A program made the position numbers and the translations under genes. A DNA stretch of 64,000 bases from Phycisphaerales bacterium (GTDB lineage Bacteria > Planctomycetota > Phycisphaerae > Phycisphaerales > UBA1924), in assembly GCA_020849105.1 (NCBI GenBank), contig JADLGW010000048.1, positions 1 to 64,000 on the forward strand, written 5' to 3'. This document shows positions 47,195-55,154 of the stretch, in pieces; within the stretch, counting starts at the first letter, position 1, and the number at the start of each line of letters is the position of its first letter. The notes under the pieces are model-generated. The model saw only the letters and a list, made by a program, of their open reading frames with translations. It was not told the DNA's origin and searched no databases.

Positions 47195-47530
47195 ATGCGT
47201 ACGTCGCCTTCGTGTGTGAGCACGGTCGCGCTCAGCCTGTGCGGTGCGGGCGCCGCTGTGTATGGCGGTGCGCAGTGCTACAAGGACTCGCCGGACAACG
47301 CCTGCAACCATTATCACGATCTGGACGAGTGCCCAGACCAGTTCGCCGGCGGCGGCATATGCGGCAACCCCGCTCTGTCCGCCTCAGGCCAGACCGGCAC
47401 GAGTCCCACCAACCCGTCGTGCGTGGTGCGTGTGTACGCACCGGACGTGAACGGCACATGCGTGTTCATGACCACCCTTACGGTTCAGGTCAACTGCAAC
47501 GCCGCGTCCGGGGGCCCCTGCGCGTCGTAG
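47195..47530 (+). CDS. Small secreted protein with eight mature cysteines (module B)
   Basis: The 111-residue product has a short signal peptide ('STVALSLCGAGAAVYGGAQ'). The mature part contains eight cysteines ('QCY', 'NAC', 'DEC', 'GIC', 'SCV', 'TCV', 'NCN', 'PCAS'), spaced more widely than in the module A protein. The ATG at 47195 is preceded by AGGAGG 7 bases upstream. The two small proteins share size class, cysteine count and neighbours but little direct sequence. It lies 25 bp before the MauE-pseudopilin fusion. Confidence 0.6.
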   Translation: MRTSPSCVSTVALSLCGAGAAVYGGAQCYKDSPDNACNHYHDLDECPDQFAGGGICGNPALSASGQTGTSPTNPSCVVRVYAPDVNGTCVFMTTLTVQVNCNAASGGPCAS

Positions 47531-47555
47531 TCCAGTTGCAGGAAGAGAGCGATCC

Positions 47556-48749
47556 GTGTTCCTCACCATCACGAGCGCCCGAGCATCCCGAGCCGCGGCA
47601 CATATCGTTCTGCTTGTTGTGGGCGGGGCCGGGTTGCTCAAGACTCTTGATCTCGCGGCCTTTGCGGATGATGTACGGACGTGGGAGCTGCTGCCGCGAT
47701 CGATGATCGCACCGGTCGCTATCGGCGTGCCGCTCGTGGAGCTCGGGTTGGGCGCCGCCTGGCTCGCGGGTGTATCGCGCAGAGGCGTCCTGAACTTCAC
47801 CATTGCGCTGCTCGGTACCTTCACACTCGTCTTCTTGGCTCACGTCCTCTTCGCCGAGTCACCGCGGTGTGGTTGTTTCGGCCTGCAGCAGCAGTTCGAT
47901 CAGCACGCATCGGCCGCGTGGCTGGTGATTGGGCGCAACTGCCTGCTGGTCGTGCTCGGCGGCTTTGGGATGCAGAGTTTTCCACGCCGCCCGACGCCGG
48001 AGGTGTATGTCCGGCAACGTGTCCATGGGGCGGTCGGCGCCGGATTCACCCTCCTGGAGATACTCGTTGTCGTCGTTCTGTTGTCGCTTCTCATCGGCTT
48101 ATCAATGCCGTGGCTCCATGCCACGATCCAGGCGGCAAGATCGCAGACCGATCTGGCAAACCTGCGGACCCACGTCCAGATCATGGACCTCTACGCGGGA
48201 GAGTATGCGGATCAGTTCCCGTACACCACGTCGCCGCGGGCAACGTACACGGTCAGGCGGCACCCGATCTACGGCGCCCGGAGGGTTGTGTATTTCGAGG
48301 GGCAGAACACATGGCATTGGCCGCTCATCGGCTCGTTCTATACATCCGCCGCTTCCGGTTCGTTCGCGTCATCTTCGAGCAAGGACACAGTCTTCACGGA
48401 CTATTTGTACTCCTCCAACTTTCTGGCGGACGCGCGATTCTGGAACGAGTACACGCGTACGGGACCGGACCAGTGGCGTTCGACTCGCTTGTCGGACGTC
48501 GCCTGGCCGAGCGACAAGGGATTGCTCGTTCAACGGTCATCGCTCTTTCCCGCACTGGAGGCGCAGGGAGGACCCACTCATGTCCTGAGAATCGGGTTCG
48601 TGGACGGCAGTGCACGGATGATTCCGTATCAGCAGATCACGGACCCCTACGCCAATGGCGAAGGAAACTGGTGGGGTTCATGGTGGTCGCACGGCGTGCG
48701 CATCATGCACACGGTCGATGGCGTGCGAGGCCGCGACGTGATGCGATAG
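47556..48749 (+). CDS. Fusion of a MauE/DoxX-like membrane protein and a pseudopilin (module B)
   Basis: Residues 1-145 form four membrane segments with 'SPRCGCFGLQQQF' near 105 and 'VIGRNCLLVVLGG', the MauE-like Cys-Gly-Cys and 'RN-LL' pattern. A basic linker follows ('RRPTPEVYVRQRVHG'). At about 162-185 is a full prepilin signal, 'GAGFTLLEILVVVVLLSLLI', with Gly before Phe and Glu at +5. The rest is a pseudopilin globular part with 'HVLRIGFVDGSARMI' and the end 'IMHTVDGVRGRDVMR', which resembles the module A pseudopilin's C-terminus. After four membrane spans the linker would face the cytoplasm, the correct side for prepilin peptidase, so cleavage would release both parts. The frame is uninterrupted. 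Confidence 0.75.
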   Translation: MFLTITSARASRAAAHIVLLVVGGAGLLKTLDLAAFADDVRTWELLPRSMIAPVAIGVPLVELGLGAAWLAGVSRRGVLNFTIALLGTFTLVFLAHVLFAESPRCGCFGLQQQFDQHASAAWLVIGRNCLLVVLGGFGMQSFPRRPTPEVYVRQRVHGAVGAGFTLLEILVVVVLLSLLIGLSMPWLHATIQAARSQTDLANLRTHVQIMDLYAGEYADQFPYTTSPRATYTVRRHPIYGARRVVYFEGQNTWHWPLIGSFYTSAASGSFASSSSKDTVFTDYLYSSNFLADARFWNEYTRTGPDQWRSTRLSDVAWPSDKGLLVQRSSLFPALEAQGGPTHVLRIGFVDGSARMIPYQQITDPYANGEGNWWGSWWSHGVRIMHTVDGVRGRDVMR

Positions 48750-48791
48750 CCGCGCCCGACACGGTCCGTCACAGGCCGCGAAGGGCCGGGA

Positions 48792-49595
48792 CTAGTTGCA
48801 CCCCAGGCCAAACTTCGTGGAGAAGCACCCGAGGTCGGCCAGGTTCAGCACCCCGTCCCCGTTGCAGTCCGCGTACGGGTCGTGCAGCGCGAACTTCGTC
48901 GTGAAGCACCCGAAGTCCGACAGCGTCAGCACGCCGTCGCCGTTGCAATCCGGGTAGCACGTCGCGGCCAGTTTCGTGATCGTGTCCAGGTCCAGCGGCG
49001 TCTGCGGCGAGCCGAAGCCGCGCAGCGACAGCCCGCCCGGTACGAGGAGCCCCGTGGCCGTCACAGGGGTCGTTGCGAGGGTGGCCGTCATCGCCCCGTC
49101 CATTAGTCGTACCCGCATGTCACCGGAAACACCCCAATCCAGCACCAGGGCGTACCAGGTGTTGTTCTGGATCGCCACGGGCGTTGCCGCGACGGTCACA
49201 AAGCCGTACCCGGTGTTGTCCTGGAGTTGGATCTCGCTGGTGTTGGGGGCGAACACGGCGGACCATGCCCCGCCCGGGCTCGCCCCGACGCCGAGGTACA
49301 GCCGTCCGGCCTGCGGCCAAGCCCCGCGCACGCGGACGAACACCGCGTAGCTGGCGCCCGGCGCTGTCGCCAGGCTGAAGCGGGTGCGGAACGCGGGCAG
49401 GGCGATGCTCGAAAACTCCGCCCCCAGCGCCCCGTCGTGTGCCGCACCGGCGGTCAGGCTCATGTTGTCCACCAGCCCGCCGGCGAAGGCGTAGAGCCCT
49501 TCGTTGCCGTGCTCAAAGCCCTCGATCACCTGGGCCGGGAGGGCGGATGAGACCGCGGCCACCGCGCACGCCCACGCTAATCTTTGCAACGCCAT
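48792..49595 (-). CDS. Secreted protein with C-terminal tandem dockerin-like tag
   Basis: The 267-residue protein starts at the ATG at 49595, preceded by GGAGG, and has a signal peptide ('AWACAVAAVSSALPAQ'). The body is a beta-sandwich-like domain ('FEHGNEGLYAFAGGLVDNMSLTAGAAHDGALGAEFS', 'NNTWYALVLDWGVSGDMRVRLMDG') of the concanavalin/LamG style, which often binds carbohydrate. The tail has 'DCNGDGVLTLSDFGCF' and 'DCNGDGVLNLADLGCF', then 'STKFGLGCN' and stop. The frame open upstream to 49949 lacks homology. It converges with the island genes. Confidence 0.75.
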   Translation of the reverse strand: MALQRLAWACAVAAVSSALPAQVIEGFEHGNEGLYAFAGGLVDNMSLTAGAAHDGALGAEFSSIALPAFRTRFSLATAPGASYAVFVRVRGAWPQAGRLYLGVGASPGGAWSAVFAPNTSEIQLQDNTGYGFVTVAATPVAIQNNTWYALVLDWGVSGDMRVRLMDGAMTATLATTPVTATGLLVPGGLSLRGFGSPQTPLDLDTITKLAATCYPDCNGDGVLTLSDFGCFTTKFALHDPYADCNGDGVLNLADLGCFSTKFGLGCN

Positions 49596-49926
49596 TGGGA
49601 ACCTCCACGAGCGCCGGAAAACGGGGCCGCGGCCCCGGGGGGACGCTCCGGCTGCGCAGGATACCAACCGTGTGGTGCGGACGCTCCCGCCCCTCCCGGG
49701 AGCGGAGTCTGCCGGCGGACCGCGGCTACCCCCCGATAACCGCGGTGCAGGGCACACCCGCGGTGCTGCATGGTCAAAGATCGGCGACGGCCGAGCGGCG
49801 TGCCGCGTGGGTGGGTCCATGCCGGTTATCGAGAGGGGCTGGGGCCCGCCAGACCCCCCAGACTCACGCGGCGGAATCAATCGGTCGATACCCCGACGGG
49901 TCCGCACCCAACGGAAGACCTGACTC
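49596..49926. other. Divergent intergenic region, no gene seen
   Basis: The 331-bp gap lies between the dockerin-tagged gene (minus) and the sensor kinase (plus) and must carry both promoters. On the minus strand a TATCCT lies at 49658-49663, but no matching -35 is visible. GC-rich inverted repeats are present around 49625-49640. No coding stretch is supported. Confidence 0.4.
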
Positions 49927-51759
49927 ATGGACGGAGTTCGTACCACCAAGACCGGGGCCCGGCGGCTGTTGGGCAGCGGCGAATCGCTCGTCGCTTCAAC
50001 CGGCCTGGCTGTGGCGGCGATCCTGCTCCTGGCGATGGCGGGGGCGGGGTGGTGGGCGCTGACGACGCAGCGGGAAACAGTGCGCGAGGCCAGGTCGGAA
50101 CTGGCCGCGGCGTGGGGATCGCTCCTGGCCGACCAGGCCGGGCGACTGATCGATCAGGGTGAACTCTCCACCCTGCGTTCGGCGATCGGGCAGGCGGCCG
50201 CGGAGCGGGGGCTGGCCGGATGTTCGGTGGTGCTGGCGGACGGTCAGGTGATCGCCGATGCGGACCCCGCGAAGATCACGTCGATGGCGATGCCCGCGGC
50301 GGTCGGACCCGGGCGGGTCATCCCCGACGACCCGCGAGCGGGCTACGAGACGCGCCGGTTCCCGGTCGCAACCCGGAGCGGGGCCGAGATCACGGTCATC
50401 ATCACCACGCGGGTGCCGTCGCGTCTGTGGGCGCTCTGGAAGATGCAGGCGGGGATCGGTGCTGTCGGCGTCGCCGCGATGCTCGGGGTGCTCTTCGTGT
50501 ACCGCCGGATGCGGGCACGCCTCCGCGGCATCGGGGCGGTGCGAGAGGCCCTGCTGGAGTTCGGCGCCGGCGAGAAGTCGCTGGCCGTGCTCCGGGTAAG
50601 CCCCGACCTTGGCCCCGAGGCCGCGGCGTGGTCGCAACTCCTTGATTCCCGCCAGCAGGTGGAGTCCGACCTCGCGTCAGAGCGTGCACGGGCGGCCGTG
50701 GGGAACCGCCGCGACGTCAAGGGCGACCTGATCCAGGCGTGCGACGCCATGTGGCAGGGGCTGGTGCTGCTGGACACCGACCTGAGGGCGCAGTACGCCA
50801 ACGGTGCCGCCGCGGTCTTCCTGCGGACGAAGCGGGAGCAGATCGCGGGCAAGCCCGTGACGGACCTGGTGTCGGACCCGCGCGTGCTGGAGGCGGTGCG
50901 GGCGGTCAGCGCCGGCTCCGTCCGGACTCGCTCCATCGTTGAGGTGAAGCGCGACGAGGCCCACGGCGGCGGCGTGCTGAAGTTCAGTATCCGCCCGGTG
51001 CGCCGCGAGGACTCGGCGACGGCCCTGGTGATGATCGAGGACGTGACGCAGCAGCGCGTCGCCGACGAGGCCCGCAACTCGTTCGTGGCGCAGGCCACGC
51101 ACGAACTCCGCACACCGCTGACCAACATCCGGCTGTACGTGGAGCAGGCGGTCGATGAGGGCGAGGCGGACCCGGCGCTGCGGGCCCGGGCGCTGAACGT
51201 CATCAACCAGGAATCGCGCCGGCTGGAGCGGATCGTCGGCGACATGCTCTCGGTCTCGGAGATCGAGGCCGGGTCGCTTAAACTCAGGGCCGGCGACGTG
51301 CGGCTCGAGGCGCTCTTCCGCGACCTGGAGACGGACTTCGGCGCCGGCGCCGCGGAGAAGAAGATCGACCTGACGTTCGAGTTGCCGCCGAAGTTCCCCG
51401 TGTTCCAGGGCGACCGCGACAAGATCGTGCTGGCCCTGCACAACCTGATCGGCAACGCGGTCAAGTACACCCCCGAGGGCGGCAAGGTCAGGGTGCGCGT
51501 GGAGGCGGGGGGCGACTCGGTGAGCGTCTCCGTGACCGACACCGGGATCGGCATCAGCGATGAGGAGGCCGAACTGGTCTTCGAGCGGTTCTACCGCTCC
51601 ACGGACGGGCGCGTCTCGAAGATCACCGGGAGCGGGCTCGGGCTGGCGCTGGCGCGGGAGGTCGTCCGGATGCACGGCGGCGACATTACGCTGACGAGCA
51701 AACTCAACCAGGGCAGCACGTTCAAGGCCACGTTCCCGGTGCGGGCGATGGCGGCATAG
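49927..51759 (+). CDS. Sensor histidine kinase with PAS domain (PhoR-like)
   Basis: The 610-residue kinase has two membrane segments (about 24-46 and 170-190) that enclose an extracytoplasmic sensor of about 120 residues, a linker, and a PAS-like domain near 265-370 ('MWQGLVLLDTDLRAQYANGAAAVFL'). HisKA has 'QATHELRTPLTNIRLY' near 391, and HATPase has 'HNLIGNAVKYTPEGG', 'DTGIGIS', 'ITGSGLGLALAREVV'. It heads the secretion gene run and is followed after 16 bases by a STAS protein, so it may regulate that system. No response regulator is in the cluster. Confidence 0.93.
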   Translation: MDGVRTTKTGARRLLGSGESLVASTGLAVAAILLLAMAGAGWWALTTQRETVREARSELAAAWGSLLADQAGRLIDQGELSTLRSAIGQAAAERGLAGCSVVLADGQVIADADPAKITSMAMPAAVGPGRVIPDDPRAGYETRRFPVATRSGAEITVIITTRVPSRLWALWKMQAGIGAVGVAAMLGVLFVYRRMRARLRGIGAVREALLEFGAGEKSLAVLRVSPDLGPEAAAWSQLLDSRQQVESDLASERARAAVGNRRDVKGDLIQACDAMWQGLVLLDTDLRAQYANGAAAVFLRTKREQIAGKPVTDLVSDPRVLEAVRAVSAGSVRTRSIVEVKRDEAHGGGVLKFSIRPVRREDSATALVMIEDVTQQRVADEARNSFVAQATHELRTPLTNIRLYVEQAVDEGEADPALRARALNVINQESRRLERIVGDMLSVSEIEAGSLKLRAGDVRLEALFRDLETDFGAGAAEKKIDLTFELPPKFPVFQGDRDKIVLALHNLIGNAVKYTPEGGKVRVRVEAGGDSVSVSVTDTGIGISDEEAELVFERFYRSTDGRVSKITGSGLGLALAREVVRMHGGDITLTSKLNQGSTFKATFPVRAMAA

Positions 51760-51775
51760 AGCAGGGGGGCGGGCG

Positions 51776-52111
51776 GTGGAGATCGTCGAACAGGTCAGCG
51801 GGGCGGTGCGCGTGCTGAAGCCGCGCGGGCCGCTGTCCGAGTCGGACGCGGACGCCTTCAAGGTCCGCGCCCTGGCCGTGCACACCGCCAGCCTGGGGCG
51901 TTTCCTCGTGGACGTCTCCGCGGTTCCCTTCGTCGACAGCCGCGGCCTGGAGGTGCTGCTGGAGATCACCGAGGAACTGGGCCAGAGCGGGCACGCGCTG
52001 AAACTGTGCGGGTGCAACGAGACGATCCGGGAGGTGCTGCAACTGACAGACCTGGCGTCGCTCTTTGAGCACTTTGCGGACGTCAACACCGCGGTCAGGA
52101 GTTTCCTGTGA
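51776..52111 (+). CDS. STAS-domain protein (anti-sigma factor antagonist type)
   Basis: The 111-residue protein has the STAS fold pattern: 'VRVLKPRGPLSESDADAFKVRAL', 'RFLVDVSAVPFVDSRGLEVLLEI' with the Ser in the 'DSRGL' motif that is the phosphorylation site in SpoIIAA-type antagonists, and 'LKLCGCNETIREVLQLTDLASLF'. The start is a GTG at 51776 after a G-rich Shine-Dalgarno. Its stop overlaps the gspE start (GTGA). It probably relays a phosphorylation state to the secretion genes or its ATPase. No anti-sigma kinase is adjacent. Confidence 0.88.
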   Translation: MEIVEQVSGAVRVLKPRGPLSESDADAFKVRALAVHTASLGRFLVDVSAVPFVDSRGLEVLLEITEELGQSGHALKLCGCNETIREVLQLTDLASLFEHFADVNTAVRSFL

Positions 52112-53913
52112 CCCCGCTCCCGCCGGGCTCCACCCCGCCCGAAGCGGCCGGCGCGCGGAAACTGCGGGTGGGCGACGCCCTTGTCGCCGACGGCGCCGTG
52201 ACCCACGACCAACTGAGCAAGGCCCTGGCGGAGCAGAAGAGCAGCGGCCGCCTTCTGGGCGAGACCCTTGTCGAGCAGGGCCTGATCACCAACGCGGTGC
52301 TCGTGCGGGCCCTGGCCCGCAGCCTGGGTGTGCCGGGGGTGCTGCTGCGGCACGGGCTGATCGACCCCGCGGTCTTCAAACTGGTCGGGGAGGATGAGGC
52401 CATCCGCCTGAAGGTCATCCCGATGTTCAGGGTGCACGACACCCTGACCGTCGCGATGGCCGAGCCGCTGTCGCTGCCCGCCATCGACCGCCTGCGGCAA
52501 CTCACCGGGTGCAGGGTCCGCCCCGTGCTGGCCCTTGAGGCCAACATGGCCGAGTTCCGCAAGAAGTACGCCGCGGGTGACGTGGACGTGGACGCGTTCC
52601 TGACCAGCCTCTCGGAATCCGATGTCGAGGTTGTCGAACGCGAGAGCGTGGACGAGGGGCCCGCCACCGACCTGGACAAGATGATCGCGGGCAGCCCGAT
52701 CGTCAACCTCGTGAACGTCGCGCTCCTCACGGCGGTCAAGGACGGGGCCAGCGACATCCACCTGGAGCCCGATCGCAAGGGCACGCGGGTCCGGTACCGC
52801 ATCGACGGCGTGCTGCGCGACCTGATGAAGCCCCCACCGGGGATGCACGCGGCGGTCATCTCCCGCATCAAGGTCATCGGGAAGATGGACATCGCGGAGA
52901 AGCGGCTGCCGCAGGAGGGGCGCGTCCGCATCATCGCCGAGGGTCGCGACATCGACCTGCGCGTCTCCAGCATGCCCACGCTGCTGGGCGAGAAACTGGT
53001 GGTCCGCATCCTGGACAAGGCCAACCTCCGCGTGCGCATGGAGGACCTGGGGCTGCGGGTCGAGATGCTCATCTCCTTCAAGCGCATCCTCGAGCAGCCG
53101 CACGGGCTGGTGCTGGTCACCGGGCCGACCGGCAGCGGCAAGACCACCACGCTCTACTCGGCCCTGGACCTGCTCCGCAGCCCGGAGGTCAACATCCTCA
53201 CGGTCGAGGACCCGGTCGAGTACCAACTGGACATGGTGAACCAGATCCAGGTGCATGAGGCGATCGGGTTCACCTTCGCCCGGGCCCTGCGCAGCATCCT
53301 GCGCCAGGACCCGGACATCATCATGGTGGGGGAGATCCGCGACCAGGAGACCGCCCGTGTCGCCGTGCAGGCCGCGCTCACCGGGCACCTGGTGCTGGCG
53401 ACGCTGCACACCAACGACGCCCCCGGGGCCGTCGCGCGGCTGCTGGACATGGGCCTGGAGTCGTACCTGCTCGCCAGCGCCCTGCACGGGGTGGTGGCGC
53501 AGCGCCTGGCCCGCACGATCTGCCGATCGTGCGAGACCAAGTACTACCCGAGCGAGCAGGTGCTCGCCGACGCGGGCCTCACGGGGCACGAGGGCCACGC
53601 CTTCCGCAAGGGCGCCGGCTGTCAGCAGTGCCACGACAGCGGCTTCCGCGGGCGGATCGGCATCTACGAACTCATGGAGGTGACGCCCGCCATCCGCCGC
53701 CTGATCCACGCGGGCTCACCCACGCACGAGATCCGCGAGCGGCACCGAACCAACGGGGGCATGACGCTGCGCGAGGAGGGCGTGTACCTGGCCCTCGCCG
53801 GCAAGACCAGCCTCGAGGAAGTCCTGCTCGTGACCCACAACGAGGACCAGGAGGCCGGCGGGTCCGGCGTCACGCGTGCCCACGTCGATGCGCCTGTCCG
53901 GGAGGCCGCGTGA
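52108..53913 (+). CDS. gspE: Type II secretion/type IV pilus assembly ATPase (GspE/PilB)
   Basis: The 601-residue protein powers pseudopilus or pilus assembly on the inner face of the membrane. The N-terminal MshEN-type domain is at about 15-160 ('LRVGDALVADGAVTHDQLSKALAEQ'). The motor has Walker A 'GPTGSGKTTTLYSAL' near 339, the Asp box 'VEDPVEYQLDMVNQIQV', Walker B 'DIIMVGEIRDQETA', and the His box 'VLATLHTNDAPGAVARL'. A four-cysteine zinc motif (CRSC near 472, CQQC near 506) is present. The GTG start overlaps the STAS stop. The family is shared by both machines, so pilus or T2SS cannot be decided from this gene. Confidence 0.95.
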   Translation: MTPLPPGSTPPEAAGARKLRVGDALVADGAVTHDQLSKALAEQKSSGRLLGETLVEQGLITNAVLVRALARSLGVPGVLLRHGLIDPAVFKLVGEDEAIRLKVIPMFRVHDTLTVAMAEPLSLPAIDRLRQLTGCRVRPVLALEANMAEFRKKYAAGDVDVDAFLTSLSESDVEVVERESVDEGPATDLDKMIAGSPIVNLVNVALLTAVKDGASDIHLEPDRKGTRVRYRIDGVLRDLMKPPPGMHAAVISRIKVIGKMDIAEKRLPQEGRVRIIAEGRDIDLRVSSMPTLLGEKLVVRILDKANLRVRMEDLGLRVEMLISFKRILEQPHGLVLVTGPTGSGKTTTLYSALDLLRSPEVNILTVEDPVEYQLDMVNQIQVHEAIGFTFARALRSILRQDPDIIMVGEIRDQETARVAVQAALTGHLVLATLHTNDAPGAVARLLDMGLESYLLASALHGVVAQRLARTICRSCETKYYPSEQVLADAGLTGHEGHAFRKGAGCQQCHDSGFRGRIGIYELMEVTPAIRRLIHAGSPTHEIRERHRTNGGMTLREEGVYLALAGKTSLEEVLLVTHNEDQEAGGSGVTRAHVDAPVREAA

Positions 53914-55154
53914 AGTACTCCTACCAGGCCTTCACGAAGGCCGGCAAGGCCGCCTCGGGCGTGGTCGACGCGGACACGGAATCTGCGGCCGCGGAGCAAC
54001 TGCGCCGCGAGGGCCTGTTTGTGTCCAAACTCTCCGTGACCGCGGGGGGCGGCGGATCGGGTGCAGGTGCGCGGGCCCGTGTCAAGCCGGGCCGCAACCG
54101 GCTGAAGAATGTCTCGACGTTCACCCGTCAACTCTCCGTGCTTGTCGGCACCGGCACACCCGTCGTGGATGCGCTCCAGGCGCTCGAGAACCAGGTGCAG
54201 GACCCGGCGTTCAAGGCGACGATCTCCGACGTGCGCCGCCGCCTCGAGGAGGGATCGACCTTCGCCGTCGCCCTGGAGGCGCACCCGCGCTACTTCGACG
54301 CCGTCAACCGGAGCCTGGTGGCCGCGGGCGAGTCATCGGGAAGGCTCGACGTGATGCTCAAACGCCTGGCGGAACTCACCCGCCAGCAACTCCGCACCCG
54401 CAACACGCTGGTCGGCGCGATGGTCTACCCCGCGCTGCTCATCGTGGTGGCCGTCGCCGTCCTCATCCTGATGATGGTGTTCGTGCTGCCGCGCTTCAGC
54501 GGGCTGTTCACGACGCTCAACGTTCCCCTCCCGCCCACCACAAAGGCGCTGATGGCGATCAGCACGGCGCTCACGTCGTACTGGTATGTCGCGCTGGGCG
54601 GACTGATCGCCCTGGTCGTGGGCGTCAAGTGGTACCTGGGCACGGACCACGGCGTTCGCACCGTCGATACCTTCCTCGTCCGCGCCCCGCAACTGGGGAA
54701 ACTCACCCGCAGCTTTGCGACGGCCCGTATCTCCCGGCTCGTCGGCGTGCTCCTGGACAGCAAGGTCCAGTTGCTCGACGCGCTCGACCTTACGCGCGAG
54801 GCGTGCTCCAACAGCCATTATGTGGAGTTGATCACCCGGGCCAAGGACGAGGTCACCCGGGGAGAGCCCTTCAGCGGCGCTCTGGCGGCCGGCGGCGGTC
54901 TCATCCACCCCTCGGTCTGCGAAGCCGTCCGAAACGGGGAACGCACCGGCCAGATCGGCACCGTGATGCTCTCCATGGCCGACTTCCTGGACGAGGAGAA
55001 CGAGGTGATCCTGAAATCCGTGACCAGTCTGCTCGAACCGCTGATTCTCATCGTGCTCGGCGCGGTCGTCGGCCTCGTTGCCACCAGCATGTTCATGCCG
55101 CTCTTTGACCTGACCGCGATGGCCGGGCCAGGCGGCGGCGGGGGGGGTCAATGA
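53910..55154 (+). CDS. gspF: Inner-membrane platform protein (GspF/PilC)
   Basis: The 414-residue protein starts at the GTG at 53910, overlapping the gspE stop, with 'VKYSYQAFTKAGKAASGVVDADT', the usual GspF opening. It contains two T2SSF domains, with 'FTRQLSVLVGTGTPVVDALQALE' near 65 and 'ATARISRLVGVLLDSKVQLLDALDL' near 268. Membrane segments lie at about 170-195, 218-240 and 378-400 ('LLEPLILIVLGAVVGLVATSMFMPLF'). It anchors the ATPase and the pseudopilus. The frame open further upstream lies inside gspE. Confidence 0.95.
   Translation: MKYSYQAFTKAGKAASGVVDADTESAAAEQLRREGLFVSKLSVTAGGGGSGAGARARVKPGRNRLKNVSTFTRQLSVLVGTGTPVVDALQALENQVQDPAFKATISDVRRRLEEGSTFAVALEAHPRYFDAVNRSLVAAGESSGRLDVMLKRLAELTRQQLRTRNTLVGAMVYPALLIVVAVAVLILMMVFVLPRFSGLFTTLNVPLPPTTKALMAISTALTSYWYVALGGLIALVVGVKWYLGTDHGVRTVDTFLVRAPQLGKLTRSFATARISRLVGVLLDSKVQLLDALDLTREACSNSHYVELITRAKDEVTRGEPFSGALAAGGGLIHPSVCEAVRNGERTGQIGTVMLSMADFLDEENEVILKSVTSLLEPLILIVLGAVVGLVATSMFMPLFDLTAMAGPGGGGGGQ

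Noticed and set aside
50677-53709. 1010-codon minus-strand frame opposite gspE and the kinase
   Set aside because: The opposite strand encodes well-defined kinase, STAS and ATPase motifs; this frame is Asp/His/Gln-rich shadow sequence.
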